Below are positions 44,358-54,164 of a stretch of DNA of 64,000 nt, piece after piece. Source of the stretch: Odoribacter sp. Z80. GTDB lineage: Bacteria > Bacteroidota > Bacteroidia > Bacteroidales > Marinifilaceae. The number at the start of each line of letters is the position of its first letter. Position 1 is the stretch's first letter. The notes below the pieces were generated by a model that was not told the origin of the DNA, searched no databases, and saw nothing but the letters and a program-made list of their open reading frames with translations. A program made the translations under genes and the position numbers. The DNA lies in contig NZ_QWEL01000001.1 in the NCBI RefSeq assembly GCF_009935865.1, positions 62,001 to 126,000 on the forward strand, given 5' to 3'.

Positions 44358-46934
44358 ATGAAAGTCAGAATAATTTTAATTGCTGTATTCACTTTAGCTG
44401 TTTTTGTTACCGGTATGAACGATGCTTTCGCTTGGGGGAAGCGTAAGAAGAAAGAGGGTGGGGCTGATGCTGTTGTGAACCGGAAGAATCATTATGAAGA
44501 ATTAACCGGGAAAGCAAAGACGCAGGAAGGCATGTTCCGGCTGCATTGTGTGGAAAAGGATTGGTATTTTGAGATTGCCGATAGCCTGATGGGACGGGAT
44601 TTATTGATTGTCAATAAAGTATCTGGAGTTCCTTATGAACTGAATGATGCCGGGTTGAACAAAGGCATGGCCTATGAGGATAAATTGATACGCTTTTATA
44701 AAGATACAGTGCAAAAGAAGGTGTGGGTGACGACATGGAATCCCCGTGTGAGTGTGCCTGAAAGGGATGCAATAGCCCTTTCTGTGAAGGATAACTATCG
44801 GGAAGCTGTGATAGAACAGTTTCCGATAGAATCCTGGAATAATGATTCTACAGCTCTTTTGATTAAAGTAAACAAAGTATTTGATGGTAGCGAGAAGAGC
44901 TTTAATGATTTGTACAATAGTATTTCTTTGGGCACTTCCGTGAAGAAGGATTTGTCCCGGATTTCTGTCATGAAGGCTTTTCCGCAGAATATTGTCGTGA
45001 AAGCCTTTCTGACAACTCAGGTGACGGAGGGCCGTGAGAGTTTGCCTGTTACGGTGGAGACAACCACTAATATTGTGTTGTTGCCGAAGGAACCGATGAG
45101 ACCTCGTTTTGCTGATAACAGGGTCGGCTTTTTTTCTACTCCCCATTATTATTTTAACGACCGTCAGCAAGCGGTGGAAAAGAGGGAGTTTGTACATCGC
45201 TGGCGTTTGGAGCCTAAGCCGGAAGATGTAGAGAAATATAAGCAGGGGGGCCTGGTCGAACCGGTGAATCCTATTGTGTTTTATATCGACCCGGCGACAC
45301 CGGTTCAATGGAGGGAAGCAATCAGGTCCGGTATATTGGATTGGCAGGAGGCTTTTGAGGCTGCCGGTTTTAAGAATGCCGTGCTGGTGAAAGACGTTCC
45401 TTTGGATGATCCGGATTTTGATATTGATGATGTTCGGTATTCGGTAATTACTTATGCTGCTTCTCAGCAGGCTAATGCCATGGGACCTTCTGTTGTGGAC
45501 CCCCGTTCCGGAGAAATTATAGAAGCGGATGTCGTGTGGTGGCATAATGTCATGACTTTATTGCATACCTGGATGAGGGTGCAGACTGCTCCGGTAGATG
45601 CCCGGGCGCGAGCAAACCGGTTTAGTGATGAGCATATGGCCAGTGCCATCCGGTTTGTATCTTCCCATGAGGTAGGTCACACTTTTGGTCTGAAGCATAA
45701 TATGGGAGCTTCTGCTGCTTTTCCGGTAGATTCACTGAGGTCCCGGACTTTTACGTCCCAGATGGGAGGAACGGCCAGTTCCATTATGGATTACGCCCGT
45801 TTTAATTACGTGGCTCAGCCGGAAGACGGCGTGGAGAGGATTACACCGGTGATCGGAGCTTACGACAAATATGCTGTTTCGTGGGCTTATCGCTGGCTGG
45901 ATGTAGAAGATTCTCATGAGGAGTTATCTCAATTGAATGAATGGATTGCTGTTCATGCAGGTGATAAGATGTATTGGTACGGAGAGCAGCAGGATCCGCG
46001 TGATCCCGTTGATCCCCGGGCTTTGGATGAGGACCTGGGGGATGATGTGATAAAGGCAAACCGGTACGGATTACTTAATTTGAAAAGAATCGTTCCTCAT
46101 ATCCTCGAATGGACAAATGAAGAAGGGAAAGATTATCTGGAAGCCGGAAAGTTATTCATGGCTGTCCTCAATCAGTGGAAAATGTATGCCGGGCATGTAA
46201 CGGCACATGTGGGTGGTTTCTATATTGAGCATCCTGTGACAGGGGACCAGAAAAACCGTTATACACCTGTAGAGAGAGAAAAACAGATGGAAGCGGTGAA
46301 GTATTTGTCGGAGGAAGTGTTTACTGTACCGGAGTGGCTGTTTGGTGCTGATATCTGGCATAAAACTTTTCCGGTCAGGGTTTCACCGGCTTTGGTGGAA
46401 TATTCGCCTTATAATACGGCCCGGGAGTTGCAATATGCCTGTTTTTATGATTTGATGAAGGATGACCGATTGCTGCGGATGTATGAGGCAGAAGTATTGG
46501 CGGGGAAGTCATGTGCGTATACTCCGGAGGAGATGTTTGCCGAGTTGCATCAGGTGGTTTTTAAGGGAACTCTTCAAGAGCGGAATTTATCTTTGTATGA
46601 GCGGATGACTCAAAAAAATTACATAGATGCCCTTATCGTGAGTTCCAATAAGGCTGTGGAGAAAACAACCAAAAGGGCTTTGAGCTCCGGTAATTGCTGC
46701 AGTTTTGCTGCCCGTCAGCCGGTTGTAGAGGAAAACGGACTTCCGCAAATGCAATTGAATCACATGCAATTTTCTTCCATGACCCGGGTGTCGGAAGCTG
46801 TGTCGGTGAAAAGAGGGGCTATGTTAAAAGTATTGAGACTGGCGGAGAAAAGCCGCAACCGGGGAGATGAAGCTACCCGCCAGCATTATGAAGATTTGAT
46901 TCTACGGATAAAGGAAGCGTTGAGGATATTTTAA
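44358..46934 (+). CDS. Secreted zinc-dependent metalloprotease (DUF5117/DUF5118 type)
   Basis: 858 residues. Signal peptide ~1-26 (ending MNDAFAWG). The zinc site HEVGHTFGLKHN at ~437-448 is the extended metzincin-like HExxHxxGxxH. It is followed by SIMDYARFNYVAQPEDG, where the Met-turn would be expected. The long N-terminal part and C-terminal extension (~550-858) match the DUF5118-DUF5117 architecture common in Bacteroidota. It lies upstream of a SusC/SusD pair on the same strand (gap 125 bp with its own promoter-like element). A role in protein breakdown feeding that transporter is inferred. Confidence 0.85.
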   Translation: MKVRIILIAVFTLAVFVTGMNDAFAWGKRKKKEGGADAVVNRKNHYEELTGKAKTQEGMFRLHCVEKDWYFEIADSLMGRDLLIVNKVSGVPYELNDAGLNKGMAYEDKLIRFYKDTVQKKVWVTTWNPRVSVPERDAIALSVKDNYREAVIEQFPIESWNNDSTALLIKVNKVFDGSEKSFNDLYNSISLGTSVKKDLSRISVMKAFPQNIVVKAFLTTQVTEGRESLPVTVETTTNIVLLPKEPMRPRFADNRVGFFSTPHYYFNDRQQAVEKREFVHRWRLEPKPEDVEKYKQGGLVEPVNPIVFYIDPATPVQWREAIRSGILDWQEAFEAAGFKNAVLVKDVPLDDPDFDIDDVRYSVITYAASQQANAMGPSVVDPRSGEIIEADVVWWHNVMTLLHTWMRVQTAPVDARARANRFSDEHMASAIRFVSSHEVGHTFGLKHNMGASAAFPVDSLRSRTFTSQMGGTASSIMDYARFNYVAQPEDGVERITPVIGAYDKYAVSWAYRWLDVEDSHEELSQLNEWIAVHAGDKMYWYGEQQDPRDPVDPRALDEDLGDDVIKANRYGLLNLKRIVPHILEWTNEEGKDYLEAGKLFMAVLNQWKMYAGHVTAHVGGFYIEHPVTGDQKNRYTPVEREKQMEAVKYLSEEVFTVPEWLFGADIWHKTFPVRVSPALVEYSPYNTARELQYACFYDLMKDDRLLRMYEAEVLAGKSCAYTPEEMFAELHQVVFKGTLQERNLSLYERMTQKNYIDALIVSSNKAVEKTTKRALSSGNCCSFAARQPVVEENGLPQMQLNHMQFSSMTRVSEAVSVKRGAMLKVLRLAEKSRNRGDEATRQHYEDLILRIKEALRIF

Positions 46935-47000
46935 TTCTTTTCCTTTTTCTTGCTGTTTTTCGAGACTCATTCTGTCTGAGTTTCCGGTGGTTTGCTGTTT

Positions 47001-47029
47001 TTTGATGGCACGACACACCTGTACTTTTT
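47001..47029 (+). promoter_or_regulatory. Promoter-like element for susC
   Basis: TTTG (47001-47004), 17-nt spacer, TACTTTTT (47022-47029); one mismatch to the TAnnTTTG element. Predicted start is near 47036. Confidence 0.45.
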
Positions 47030-47032
47030 TAC

Positions 47033-47052
47033 TTAATCCTATTTAATCCTAT
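47033..47052 (+). repeat. Perfect 10-bp tandem repeat before susC
   Basis: TTAATCCTAT occurs twice in tandem, 7 bp before the susC ATG and overlapping the predicted transcription start. Confidence 0.75.
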
Positions 47053-47059
47053 ATATTGA

Positions 47060-50000
47060 ATGAGAAAATTGTTTTTCCTGTTTGTTTTGAGTTTGCCTTT
47101 ATGGGTAAAGGCCCAGGAGATGAGAAAGATTACCGGGCAGGTCGTGGAGGCCGCTTCGGGCGAAGTTCTGCCGGGGGCTACGGTATTTATTGACCCGGAT
47201 GCTTCCGTGGCTAAGGATTATACCCCGGCTGGAACGGTAACTGACGGACAAGGACGCTTTGAATTGGTTTTACCGGCTTCCGTTCAATATGTGATTGTCA
47301 GTTTTATTGGATTTGAAGCTTTGAAAGCGGATATTTCCGGAAAAACGGAATATATTTTCCGGTTGAAGGAAGAAGTGAAACAATTGGAAGAAGTGATGGT
47401 GGTGAGTACCGGTTACCAAAAGATTGACAAACGAAAATCTACGGCGGCCATTACTACCGTAAAAGCGGATGAAATCAGGCAGGCTGGGGTTTCTACCATT
47501 GACCAGATGCTGGACGGGCAAGTGGCAGGTTTGATGGCTACCCCTACGAACGGTGCTCCGGGTGCTGCAGCAAAGATGCGTGTACGGAGTACGGTATCAT
47601 TGTCCGGAAGTACCGATCCGCTATGGGTTTTGGACGGTATGATTCTGGAAGGGAATGACCTTCCTTTGAACTTAGGGGATAAGGATGTGGCGGACGAGTT
47701 GTACAATACGTCTATCGGAGGAGTAAATCCATCTGATATTGAGGATATTACAATATTAAAGGATGCTGCTGCAACTTCTATATATGGCGCTAAGGCTGCT
47801 AACGGAGTCATTGTCATTACCACAAAAAAGGGAAGAAAAGGCAAACCTCGGGTCAATCTGTCCGGAGGGGTGTTTTATACTTTAAAACCGGATTTGAGGA
47901 GGTTAAATTTGATGAATGCCCCGGAAAAAGTGGATTTTGAATTAGGTTTAGCTTCCCGGAGCGATCTGGATTACCGGAGTGAGTACGGCGGCGTTTCCCG
48001 GATTTTGTCCCGCTACGGGCAATGGGACGCTTTGCGTACCGATGGTTTTGCCGGCATTTCGCCTGAAGCGCAGCAGGAAATCAATGTGCTACGGAACGGA
48101 AACACGGATTGGGGAGATGTCATTTATCGGAATGCTGTCAATCAGCAATACAACCTGAGTGTTTCCGGTGGTTCCGATTTGGCTACCTACTATTTTTCCG
48201 GCGGATATTACAATGAGCAGGGCACGACACGCAAGACCGGTTTTGAGCGTTATAATCTGACCATGAAAACGGATTTTGATTTGTTCAAGAATTTAAAAGC
48301 CGGGGTTTCCTTGTTTTTTACGGATTCGAAAAAGGAGAATTATTTAACCGATGCGGATGCTTTTATTAATCCTTCCAATTATTCCCGGAATGCCAATCCG
48401 TATTTGTTAGTCAGGGATGAAAAAGGCGATTATGTGTACGATCCGGATATTGAGGGATATAGTGGACGCCATCTGGATTTCAATTATCTGGAGGAAATGA
48501 ACAATACCGGCCATACATTGAAAAACCGTTCGGTGAAGCCATTGATTTCTTTGGATTACAATGTTGCTTCTTGGTTAAAGTTGTCTACCCAGTTTTCCAT
48601 GCAATTGGAGCATATTGCAACAGAAAAGGTGGCGGATGCCAATACGTATTATGTGCGTAAGTACCGCGAGAAGACCCGGGGAAATGACGGAAATTATTTT
48701 TTGCCGCCGGGGGGAATTATTCAAAATATGACGAAGGATATTAATCAGTATCAGTGGAAATTGCAAGGTGAATTTAATAAATTGTACGGGGGCAGACATG
48801 CAGTGAACGTGATGGGAGGTGTGGAGCTGCGGCAAAGTAAAATAACGGATCTGATGACCCGGGGCTTCGGGTACGATCCTAACTCTTTGACGACTAAACC
48901 TCTTGTCTTTCCTGAGGGGAGTACGCTGACCAATGTTTCTGATTTTCGTCAGTACAGCAAGGGGTTTGTGGAGGACCGTTTTCTTTCGTTGTATATGACG
49001 GGTTCCTATACCTTTGATAGCCGGTATACTTTTTTCGGAAGCTTGCGTTATGACGGGTCCAATATGTTTGGGGTGGATCAAAAATATAAGTACCTGCCTT
49101 TATGGTCGGTCTCCGGAGCGTGGAATATCAATCGGGAAGCTTTTTTACGGGAAACGGACTGGTTGTCTGAACTGAAATTGCGTGCTTCTTATGGTGTACA
49201 AGGAAATGTGGATAAAAATACTTCGCCGGAAGTGGTCGGAACCTGGGGAGATACGGAAATTCTTCCGGGGGATAATGAACCGGTGATTGACGTGAGTTCG
49301 CCGCCCAATAAATACCTTCGGTGGGAGAATACCACCAATTGGAACGGGGGACTGGATTTCGGGATATGGGATAACCGGATTAGTTTGACGGCAGATGTCT
49401 ATTACCGTGTAAGTGATAATTTGATTGGTATGAGAAATCTGCCGGGTGAACATGGTTTTGGTTTTTCCAATATGAATTGGGCAAAACTGACGAATCAGGG
49501 ATATGAATTGTCTTTATCGGCAGTGAATGTGAAAACGTCCGATTTTAAGTGGACCATGAATTTTAATATTGCTCATAATCAGAGTAAGGTAAACCGGGTT
49601 CAGGTTTCTGATAATTCATACGAGCCTTCCAAAGAGGGATATTCCGTAGGTGCTTTGTTTTCTTTAAAAACTGCGGGATTGGATGAGAATGGTTTGCAGA
49701 TGTTTTATAATAAACAGGGAGAAAAGGTTTCTTTTTATGATTTTTACGGTTTGGAATACGGTTATATGATGGGAGGACTTATTCCTTTTTTAAAATCCCG
49801 CTTGAGTGCTGCGGAGTACCGGAATTTATTTACTTACGAAGGTACTTCGGAACCGAAGTTTACCGGAGGTTGGATTAATCGCTTTTATTATAAAAATTTT
49901 GACCTGACAGTGTCGGCCTCTTTTGTACTGGACCAAACGGTGCAGGAGACTCCTTTTTATGATCCGGTAATGACTTCTCCGGGTCAGAATTATTCAAAGA

Positions 50001-50383
50001 GGATGGCTGAGGTATGGTCCCCGGAGAATCCGGGTGGCAGGTATCCCCGTTTATTGGGGCGGACGACAGAGGGGGCAGACAACTGGGCTTACCAATGGTT
50101 GGGAGCAACGGGAATGGACCCGGGACTTTCTTTCCGGAAATACGATATATGGTTTAAACAAAGGAGCTATATGCGGATAAACAGTATTCGTCTGGGGTAT
50201 GCTTTGCCGGCAGAAACTCTGAAGAAAATAGGATTTTCTTCGGCACGTGTGAGTCTGGAAGCCCGCAATCCTTTTGTTTTGGGTACTGCTTATAAGGGGT
50301 ATTTTGATCCGGAGACCTATGGAAATATCTATTCGCAGCCTTTGGCAAGGACTTTTTCTTGTGGTATTGATTTAACCTTTTAA
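47060..50383 (+). CDS. SusC/RagA-family TonB-linked outer-membrane transporter
   Basis: 1107-residue outer-membrane protein. Signal peptide (1-18), a carboxypeptidase-regulatory-like domain (~22-100: ITGQVVEAASGEVLPGATV), a TonB box-like segment (EEVMVVSTGYQ), a plug domain (PLWVLDGMILEG; DIEDITILKDAAATSIYGAKAANGVIVITTKKG), then a ~22-strand barrel ending in CGIDLTF with terminal Phe. Works with the SusD lipoprotein encoded 11 bp downstream to import oligosaccharides or, in RagAB-type pairs, peptides. No glycoside hydrolase is nearby; a metalloprotease is, which favours peptides. Confidence 0.93.
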   Translation: MRKLFFLFVLSLPLWVKAQEMRKITGQVVEAASGEVLPGATVFIDPDASVAKDYTPAGTVTDGQGRFELVLPASVQYVIVSFIGFEALKADISGKTEYIFRLKEEVKQLEEVMVVSTGYQKIDKRKSTAAITTVKADEIRQAGVSTIDQMLDGQVAGLMATPTNGAPGAAAKMRVRSTVSLSGSTDPLWVLDGMILEGNDLPLNLGDKDVADELYNTSIGGVNPSDIEDITILKDAAATSIYGAKAANGVIVITTKKGRKGKPRVNLSGGVFYTLKPDLRRLNLMNAPEKVDFELGLASRSDLDYRSEYGGVSRILSRYGQWDALRTDGFAGISPEAQQEINVLRNGNTDWGDVIYRNAVNQQYNLSVSGGSDLATYYFSGGYYNEQGTTRKTGFERYNLTMKTDFDLFKNLKAGVSLFFTDSKKENYLTDADAFINPSNYSRNANPYLLVRDEKGDYVYDPDIEGYSGRHLDFNYLEEMNNTGHTLKNRSVKPLISLDYNVASWLKLSTQFSMQLEHIATEKVADANTYYVRKYREKTRGNDGNYFLPPGGIIQNMTKDINQYQWKLQGEFNKLYGGRHAVNVMGGVELRQSKITDLMTRGFGYDPNSLTTKPLVFPEGSTLTNVSDFRQYSKGFVEDRFLSLYMTGSYTFDSRYTFFGSLRYDGSNMFGVDQKYKYLPLWSVSGAWNINREAFLRETDWLSELKLRASYGVQGNVDKNTSPEVVGTWGDTEILPGDNEPVIDVSSPPNKYLRWENTTNWNGGLDFGIWDNRISLTADVYYRVSDNLIGMRNLPGEHGFGFSNMNWAKLTNQGYELSLSAVNVKTSDFKWTMNFNIAHNQSKVNRVQVSDNSYEPSKEGYSVGALFSLKTAGLDENGLQMFYNKQGEKVSFYDFYGLEYGYMMGGLIPFLKSRLSAAEYRNLFTYEGTSEPKFTGGWINRFYYKNFDLTVSASFVLDQTVQETPFYDPVMTSPGQNYSKRMAEVWSPENPGGRYPRLLGRTTEGADNWAYQWLGATGMDPGLSFRKYDIWFKQRSYMRINSIRLGYALPAETLKKIGFSSARVSLEARNPFVLGTAYKGYFDPETYGNIYSQPLARTFSCGIDLTF

Positions 50384-50394
50384 TTGATAGGAGT

Positions 50395-51750
50395 ATGGTA
50401 AGGAATTTCAAATATATTTTTATTGTCCTGTTGTTTCTGACTTCATGCAGTTACATTGATGTGGAGCCGGTGGGGAAAGTGATTCCCGATGAAATTTCGG
50501 AGTATCGGGCTTTGCTCACCACTGCTTACAGCACTTATCCTGCTTATCGGCGTACTTTGATGGTACGTTCGGATGAAGTGTTTCCGGATGCTTTGGGATT
50601 GTCTTATGACAGTTATATAGCTCCGGCAACCTGGAATGATGAGAATCCTGACCCTTTGTCCGTGTCCTATCCCTGGACAGAAATTTATAAGATTGCTTTT
50701 TATACCAACGTAGTCATTGACGGGGTGATGCATGCCGGGCTTGATGTGCATACGGATACGCGGGAGCAATTGTTGGCAGAGGCTTATGCATTGAGGGCTT
50801 TTGTTCATTTTGATTTGGTGAATCTGTATGCTAAATGGTACGATCCGGTCACGGCGTCTACCGACAGAGGCATTCCGTTGGCTCTGAAAGTAGATGTGGG
50901 GCAAGATTTTAAACCGGTGAGTGTGGAGCAGGTCTATGCTCAGATTTTCAGCGATTTGCAGGAAGCCGGAAAGTATATGCAGGTAGAAGAGCAGTCCGGC
51001 ACGAAACTTTACCGTTTTTCGAAAAAATCGTTGCAAGCCTTGCGTGCCCGTGTTTACCTTTATCACCGGGACTGGCAGCTTGCACAGGAAGCTGCCGAGG
51101 CCATTTTACCACAATGTATGCTGGAGAATCTGCTTGCTCATCCGGTAAAGCCCTGGACCTACGATTCGAGGGAAGCCATCCTTTCCATGGAGCAAATATC
51201 CAGTACAGTCATGAAAGAGGATATGTATGTATTGGAGAATTTGTTAGGGATGTTTAATCTGGAGAAAACAGAAGAGGGCTATAAAGATGCCCGTGTGGGA
51301 AATTATCTGGTGGCCGGTTATTCCAACTGGTACTGCAATAAAGGAGGGAATAAGGAAGAGAAAGTGACTTTCCGCAGTGCTGAAATTTACCTTATCGCTG
51401 CGGAAGCTGCAGCCTGGCGGGAAGGTCAACTGAATGCGGCAAAAAGTTATTTACTGGAGTTGCTGCAAAATCGTTTGACAGAGAATTATTATAAGGAGAG
51501 AAAAGCGGCAATTGAGGGTATGGGGCGAGATGAACTGTTGGCAGAAATTCAGAAGGAACGGGCCCGGGAGTTGTGTTTCGAAGGGCACCGTTGGTTTGAT
51601 TTGCGCCGGACCAGCCGCCCCGAGATTGTCAAGAATTATATGGATAATCTTTTTGAATTTCAATCAGTATCTTTACAAAAAGATGATCCTAAGTATATCA
51701 TTCCTTTTCCAAGAGAAGCGGTGGAAAATAATCCGGAACTGCAAAACTAA
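50395..51750 (+). CDS. SusD/RagB-family nutrient-binding lipoprotein
   Basis: 451-residue surface lipoprotein. Lipobox LLFLTSC with Cys at the cleavage site. TPR-like helices of the SusD fold (AEAYALRAFVHFDLVNLYAKWY is the conserved N-terminal helix pair). The C-terminal motifs RELCFEGHRWFDLRR and IPFPREAVENNPEL are characteristic. Caps the SusC barrel and captures substrate. Slightly shorter than the ~550 residues of the starch protein, as in many RagB-type members. Starts 11 bp after susC; the LytTR regulator follows 44 bp downstream. Confidence 0.93.
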   Translation: MVRNFKYIFIVLLFLTSCSYIDVEPVGKVIPDEISEYRALLTTAYSTYPAYRRTLMVRSDEVFPDALGLSYDSYIAPATWNDENPDPLSVSYPWTEIYKIAFYTNVVIDGVMHAGLDVHTDTREQLLAEAYALRAFVHFDLVNLYAKWYDPVTASTDRGIPLALKVDVGQDFKPVSVEQVYAQIFSDLQEAGKYMQVEEQSGTKLYRFSKKSLQALRARVYLYHRDWQLAQEAAEAILPQCMLENLLAHPVKPWTYDSREAILSMEQISSTVMKEDMYVLENLLGMFNLEKTEEGYKDARVGNYLVAGYSNWYCNKGGNKEEKVTFRSAEIYLIAAEAAAWREGQLNAAKSYLLELLQNRLTENYYKERKAAIEGMGRDELLAEIQKERARELCFEGHRWFDLRRTSRPEIVKNYMDNLFEFQSVSLQKDDPKYIIPFPREAVENNPELQN

Positions 51751-51794
51751 CTGCTCTCCGTCACGTAAGATATATCCGGATGAACCGTTGATTT

Positions 51795-52532
51795 ATGACA
51801 GCAGTTATCATAGAAGATGAAGCTTTGGCTGCTCTTGAGTTGGAGAAGATGTTGAAAGAACTGGCTCCTGAACTCAAGGTGGTTGCCCGTCTTGAGACAG
51901 TCCGGGAAAGTATTGTCTGGATTCGGGAAAATAGTCCGGATGTGATTTTTAGCGATATTCACCTGGGAGACGGAAATGCTTTTGAGATATTTAAACAGGT
52001 GGAAAATAAGATTCCGGTTGTTTTTGTGACGGCTTATGATGAATATGCTTTGCAGGCTTTTAAGAGCCGTGGATTGGATTATATTCTGAAACCCCTGGAT
52101 AGGGAGGAGATTAAGGCGGTTGTGGAAAAGCTCCGCGATTGGCTGGGAAACAGAGAGAGGGAGGTCGTAGCGGACAGCAGGGGTTCTTATCAAGAGCGTT
52201 TTTTGGTACAAATGGGTACCCGTATCAAATCGGTGCCGGTGAAGGATATTGCCTATTTTATGGCCGATGGCAAGTATCTGATGTTATATACTCTGGATGG
52301 GGCAGTTTATATTGTTGACCGTACGATGGGAGAAATAGAGGGGCGGTTAGACCCCCGGCGTTTTTTTCGAATCAATCGGAAGTTCATGATTGGTTTTACT
52401 GCCATTAAAGATATGGTCCGTTATTCCAATAGCCGGGTAAAGGTGGTATTACAACCTGCTCCTCCGGAGAGTATTGAAGCTATTGTCAGTAATGAGCGGG
52501 TCCGGGAGTTTAAGGAATGGTTAAATCGCTGA
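51795..52532 (+). CDS. LytTR-family response regulator
   Basis: 245 residues. Receiver domain (1-~120) with phosphoacceptor D54 (FSDIHLGDG), acidic pair E7/D8-E9, and the Lys of DYILKPLD. The LytTR DNA-binding domain (~140-245) contains VKDIAYFMADGKYLMLYT, then DPRRFFRINRKFMI and the C-terminal recognition helix. LytTR domains bind direct repeats. No histidine kinase is encoded beside it, so the partner is elsewhere (orphan in this window). It sits behind susD in the same direction and may be co-transcribed, thus a candidate regulator of that locus. Confidence 0.9.
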   Translation: MTAVIIEDEALAALELEKMLKELAPELKVVARLETVRESIVWIRENSPDVIFSDIHLGDGNAFEIFKQVENKIPVVFVTAYDEYALQAFKSRGLDYILKPLDREEIKAVVEKLRDWLGNREREVVADSRGSYQERFLVQMGTRIKSVPVKDIAYFMADGKYLMLYTLDGAVYIVDRTMGEIEGRLDPRRFFRINRKFMIGFTAIKDMVRYSNSRVKVVLQPAPPESIEAIVSNERVREFKEWLNR

Positions 52533-52542
52533 CAAGGCAGAG

Positions 52543-53232
52543 TTAGTGCATTCCTTCATAAAAAACTTTCCAAAGCGGGTCTTTTATAGGTGGATTGGCC
52601 GTTATGGTTAGCATTTCCTGAGTGACCGGGTGTTTGAAACTAATTGAGCGTGCGTGCAGGCTTATGCCTCCTCCCTCATTCGAACGGGAAAAACCATATT
52701 TCAGGTCTCCTTTGATAGGACATCCGATTTTAGCTAACTGACAACGGATTTGATGGTGTCTTCCGGTGTAAAGTTTTACCTCCAGCAAGTAGTACCGCTG
52801 GGAACTTCCCAGCAGTTTGTATTCCAGTTTTGCTTCCTTAGCCCCGGATTTGGGTTGGTTGTAAGCGTAGGACTTGTTTTTTTCCTGGTCCCGCACCAGG
52901 TAGTGGGTGAGTAGCGCATGGTCCTCCGAGGGGAGATTACCTACGATGGCCCAGTAGATTTTAGTAATTTCTTTTTCGTGTTCCTGAAACATTTTATTCA
53001 GGCGGGTCAATGCTTTGCTGGTACGGGTAAAAATGACCACCCCGCTGACCGGACGGTCTACACGGTGGGGAACTCCCAGGAATACTTCTCCCGGTTTGTT
53101 GTATTTCTTTTTGATATAAGCTTTGACTTCCTCTGCTAAAGGTATATCTCCGGTTTTATCAGCTTGTACAATATCTGAAATTTTTTTATTGACAGCAATG
53201 ATGTGATTGTCTTCGTATAAAACTTCTAACAT
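52543..53232 (-). CDS. RluA-family pseudouridine synthase
   Basis: 229-residue RNA-modifying enzyme. The catalytic Asp is in the motif PHRVDRPVSGVVIFTRT; the C-terminal KLYTGRHHQIRCQLAKIG is also family-typical. No S4 domain precedes the catalytic core, so it is a short RluA-type; which U in rRNA or tRNA is modified cannot be decided. Convergent with the LytTR regulator with 10 bp between stops. Confidence 0.9.
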   Translation of the reverse strand: MLEVLYEDNHIIAVNKKISDIVQADKTGDIPLAEEVKAYIKKKYNKPGEVFLGVPHRVDRPVSGVVIFTRTSKALTRLNKMFQEHEKEITKIYWAIVGNLPSEDHALLTHYLVRDQEKNKSYAYNQPKSGAKEAKLEYKLLGSSQRYYLLEVKLYTGRHHQIRCQLAKIGCPIKGDLKYGFSRSNEGGGISLHARSISFKHPVTQEMLTITANPPIKDPLWKVFYEGMH

Positions 53233-53267
53233 GGTGAAATGGGGGATGTAAAAATGCTTTTGGCCGA

Positions 53268-54083
53268 TTAATACTGTTCTCTTTCATTGGGGAAATCGCC
53301 GCTTTTCACATCCGAGATGTAGTTGCTTACGGCTCCGCTTATTTCAGCGAAAAGGTTATGGTAACGTCTGAGAAAACGGGGAGAAAATTCCTGATTGATT
53401 CCGAGCATGTCATGTACTACCAATACCTGACCGTCCACGCCACTTCCTGCACCGATTCCGATAACGGGAATGGTCAGTTCCTGTGCTACGCGCACAGCTA
53501 AAGTGGACGGGATTTTTTCCAGTACCAGTCCGAAACAACCAGCTTCTTCCAACAGATGAGCGTCTTTCACTAATTTTTCGGCTTCATTCTTTTCTTTAGC
53601 CCGAATGGCATAAGTCCCGAATTTGTGAATGCTCTGGGGAGTCAGTCCCAAATGGCCCATTACCGGAATACCGGCAGAAAGGATGCGGTTGACGGATTCC
53701 AGAATTTCTTCTCCTCCTTCCATTTTAATAGCATCAGCCGAAGTCTCTTTCATGATGCGGATGGCTGAACTCAAAGCTTCCTTACTGTTTCCCTGATAAC
53801 TACCGAACGGCATATCCACGACTACTAAGGCTCTTTTTACACCTCTCACTACGGAAGCGGCATGGTAAATCATTTGGTCGAGGGTAATCGGGAGGGTGGT
53901 TTCATAACCTGCCATGACATTCGAAGCCGAATCCCCGACCAGTATGACGTCTATTCCGGCCTGATCCACGATCCGGGCCATAGAATAGTCATATGAGGTA
54001 AGCATACTGATTTTTTCACCCTTTAGTTTCATTTCTGATAAAACATGGGTAGTTACCACTTTTATTGCTGATTGTGTTGACAT
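53268..54083 (-). CDS. panB: 3-methyl-2-oxobutanoate hydroxymethyltransferase
   Basis: First committed step of pantothenate/CoA synthesis: adds a hydroxymethyl group from methylene-THF to ketoisovalerate. Metal-binding Asp in [12 protein letters not shown] and the PanB segments [22 protein letters not shown] and [15 protein letters not shown] are clear. The ATG at 54083 (271 residues) is preferred over 54134, since the upstream residues are not part of the barrel. 81 bp downstream of psd. Confidence 0.95.
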   Translation of the reverse strand: MSTQSAIKVVTTHVLSEMKLKGEKISMLTSYDYSMARIVDQAGIDVILVGDSASNVMAGYETTLPITLDQMIYHAASVVRGVKRALVVVDMPFGSYQGNSKEALSSAIRIMKETSADAIKMEGGEEILESVNRILSAGIPVMGHLGLTPQSIHKFGTYAIRAKEKNEAEKLVKDAHLLEEAGCFGLVLEKIPSTLAVRVAQELTIPVIGIGAGSGVDGQVLVVHDMLGINQEFSPRFLRRYHNLFAEISGAVSNYISDVKSGDFPNEREQY

Positions 54084-54164
54084 GATAAACTGGATTTGTA
54101 ATTTGTGATACGTCATTTTTTTCGGTTTTCCCAAACCGGAAAGAATAAACGGTATCTCTGAAAT

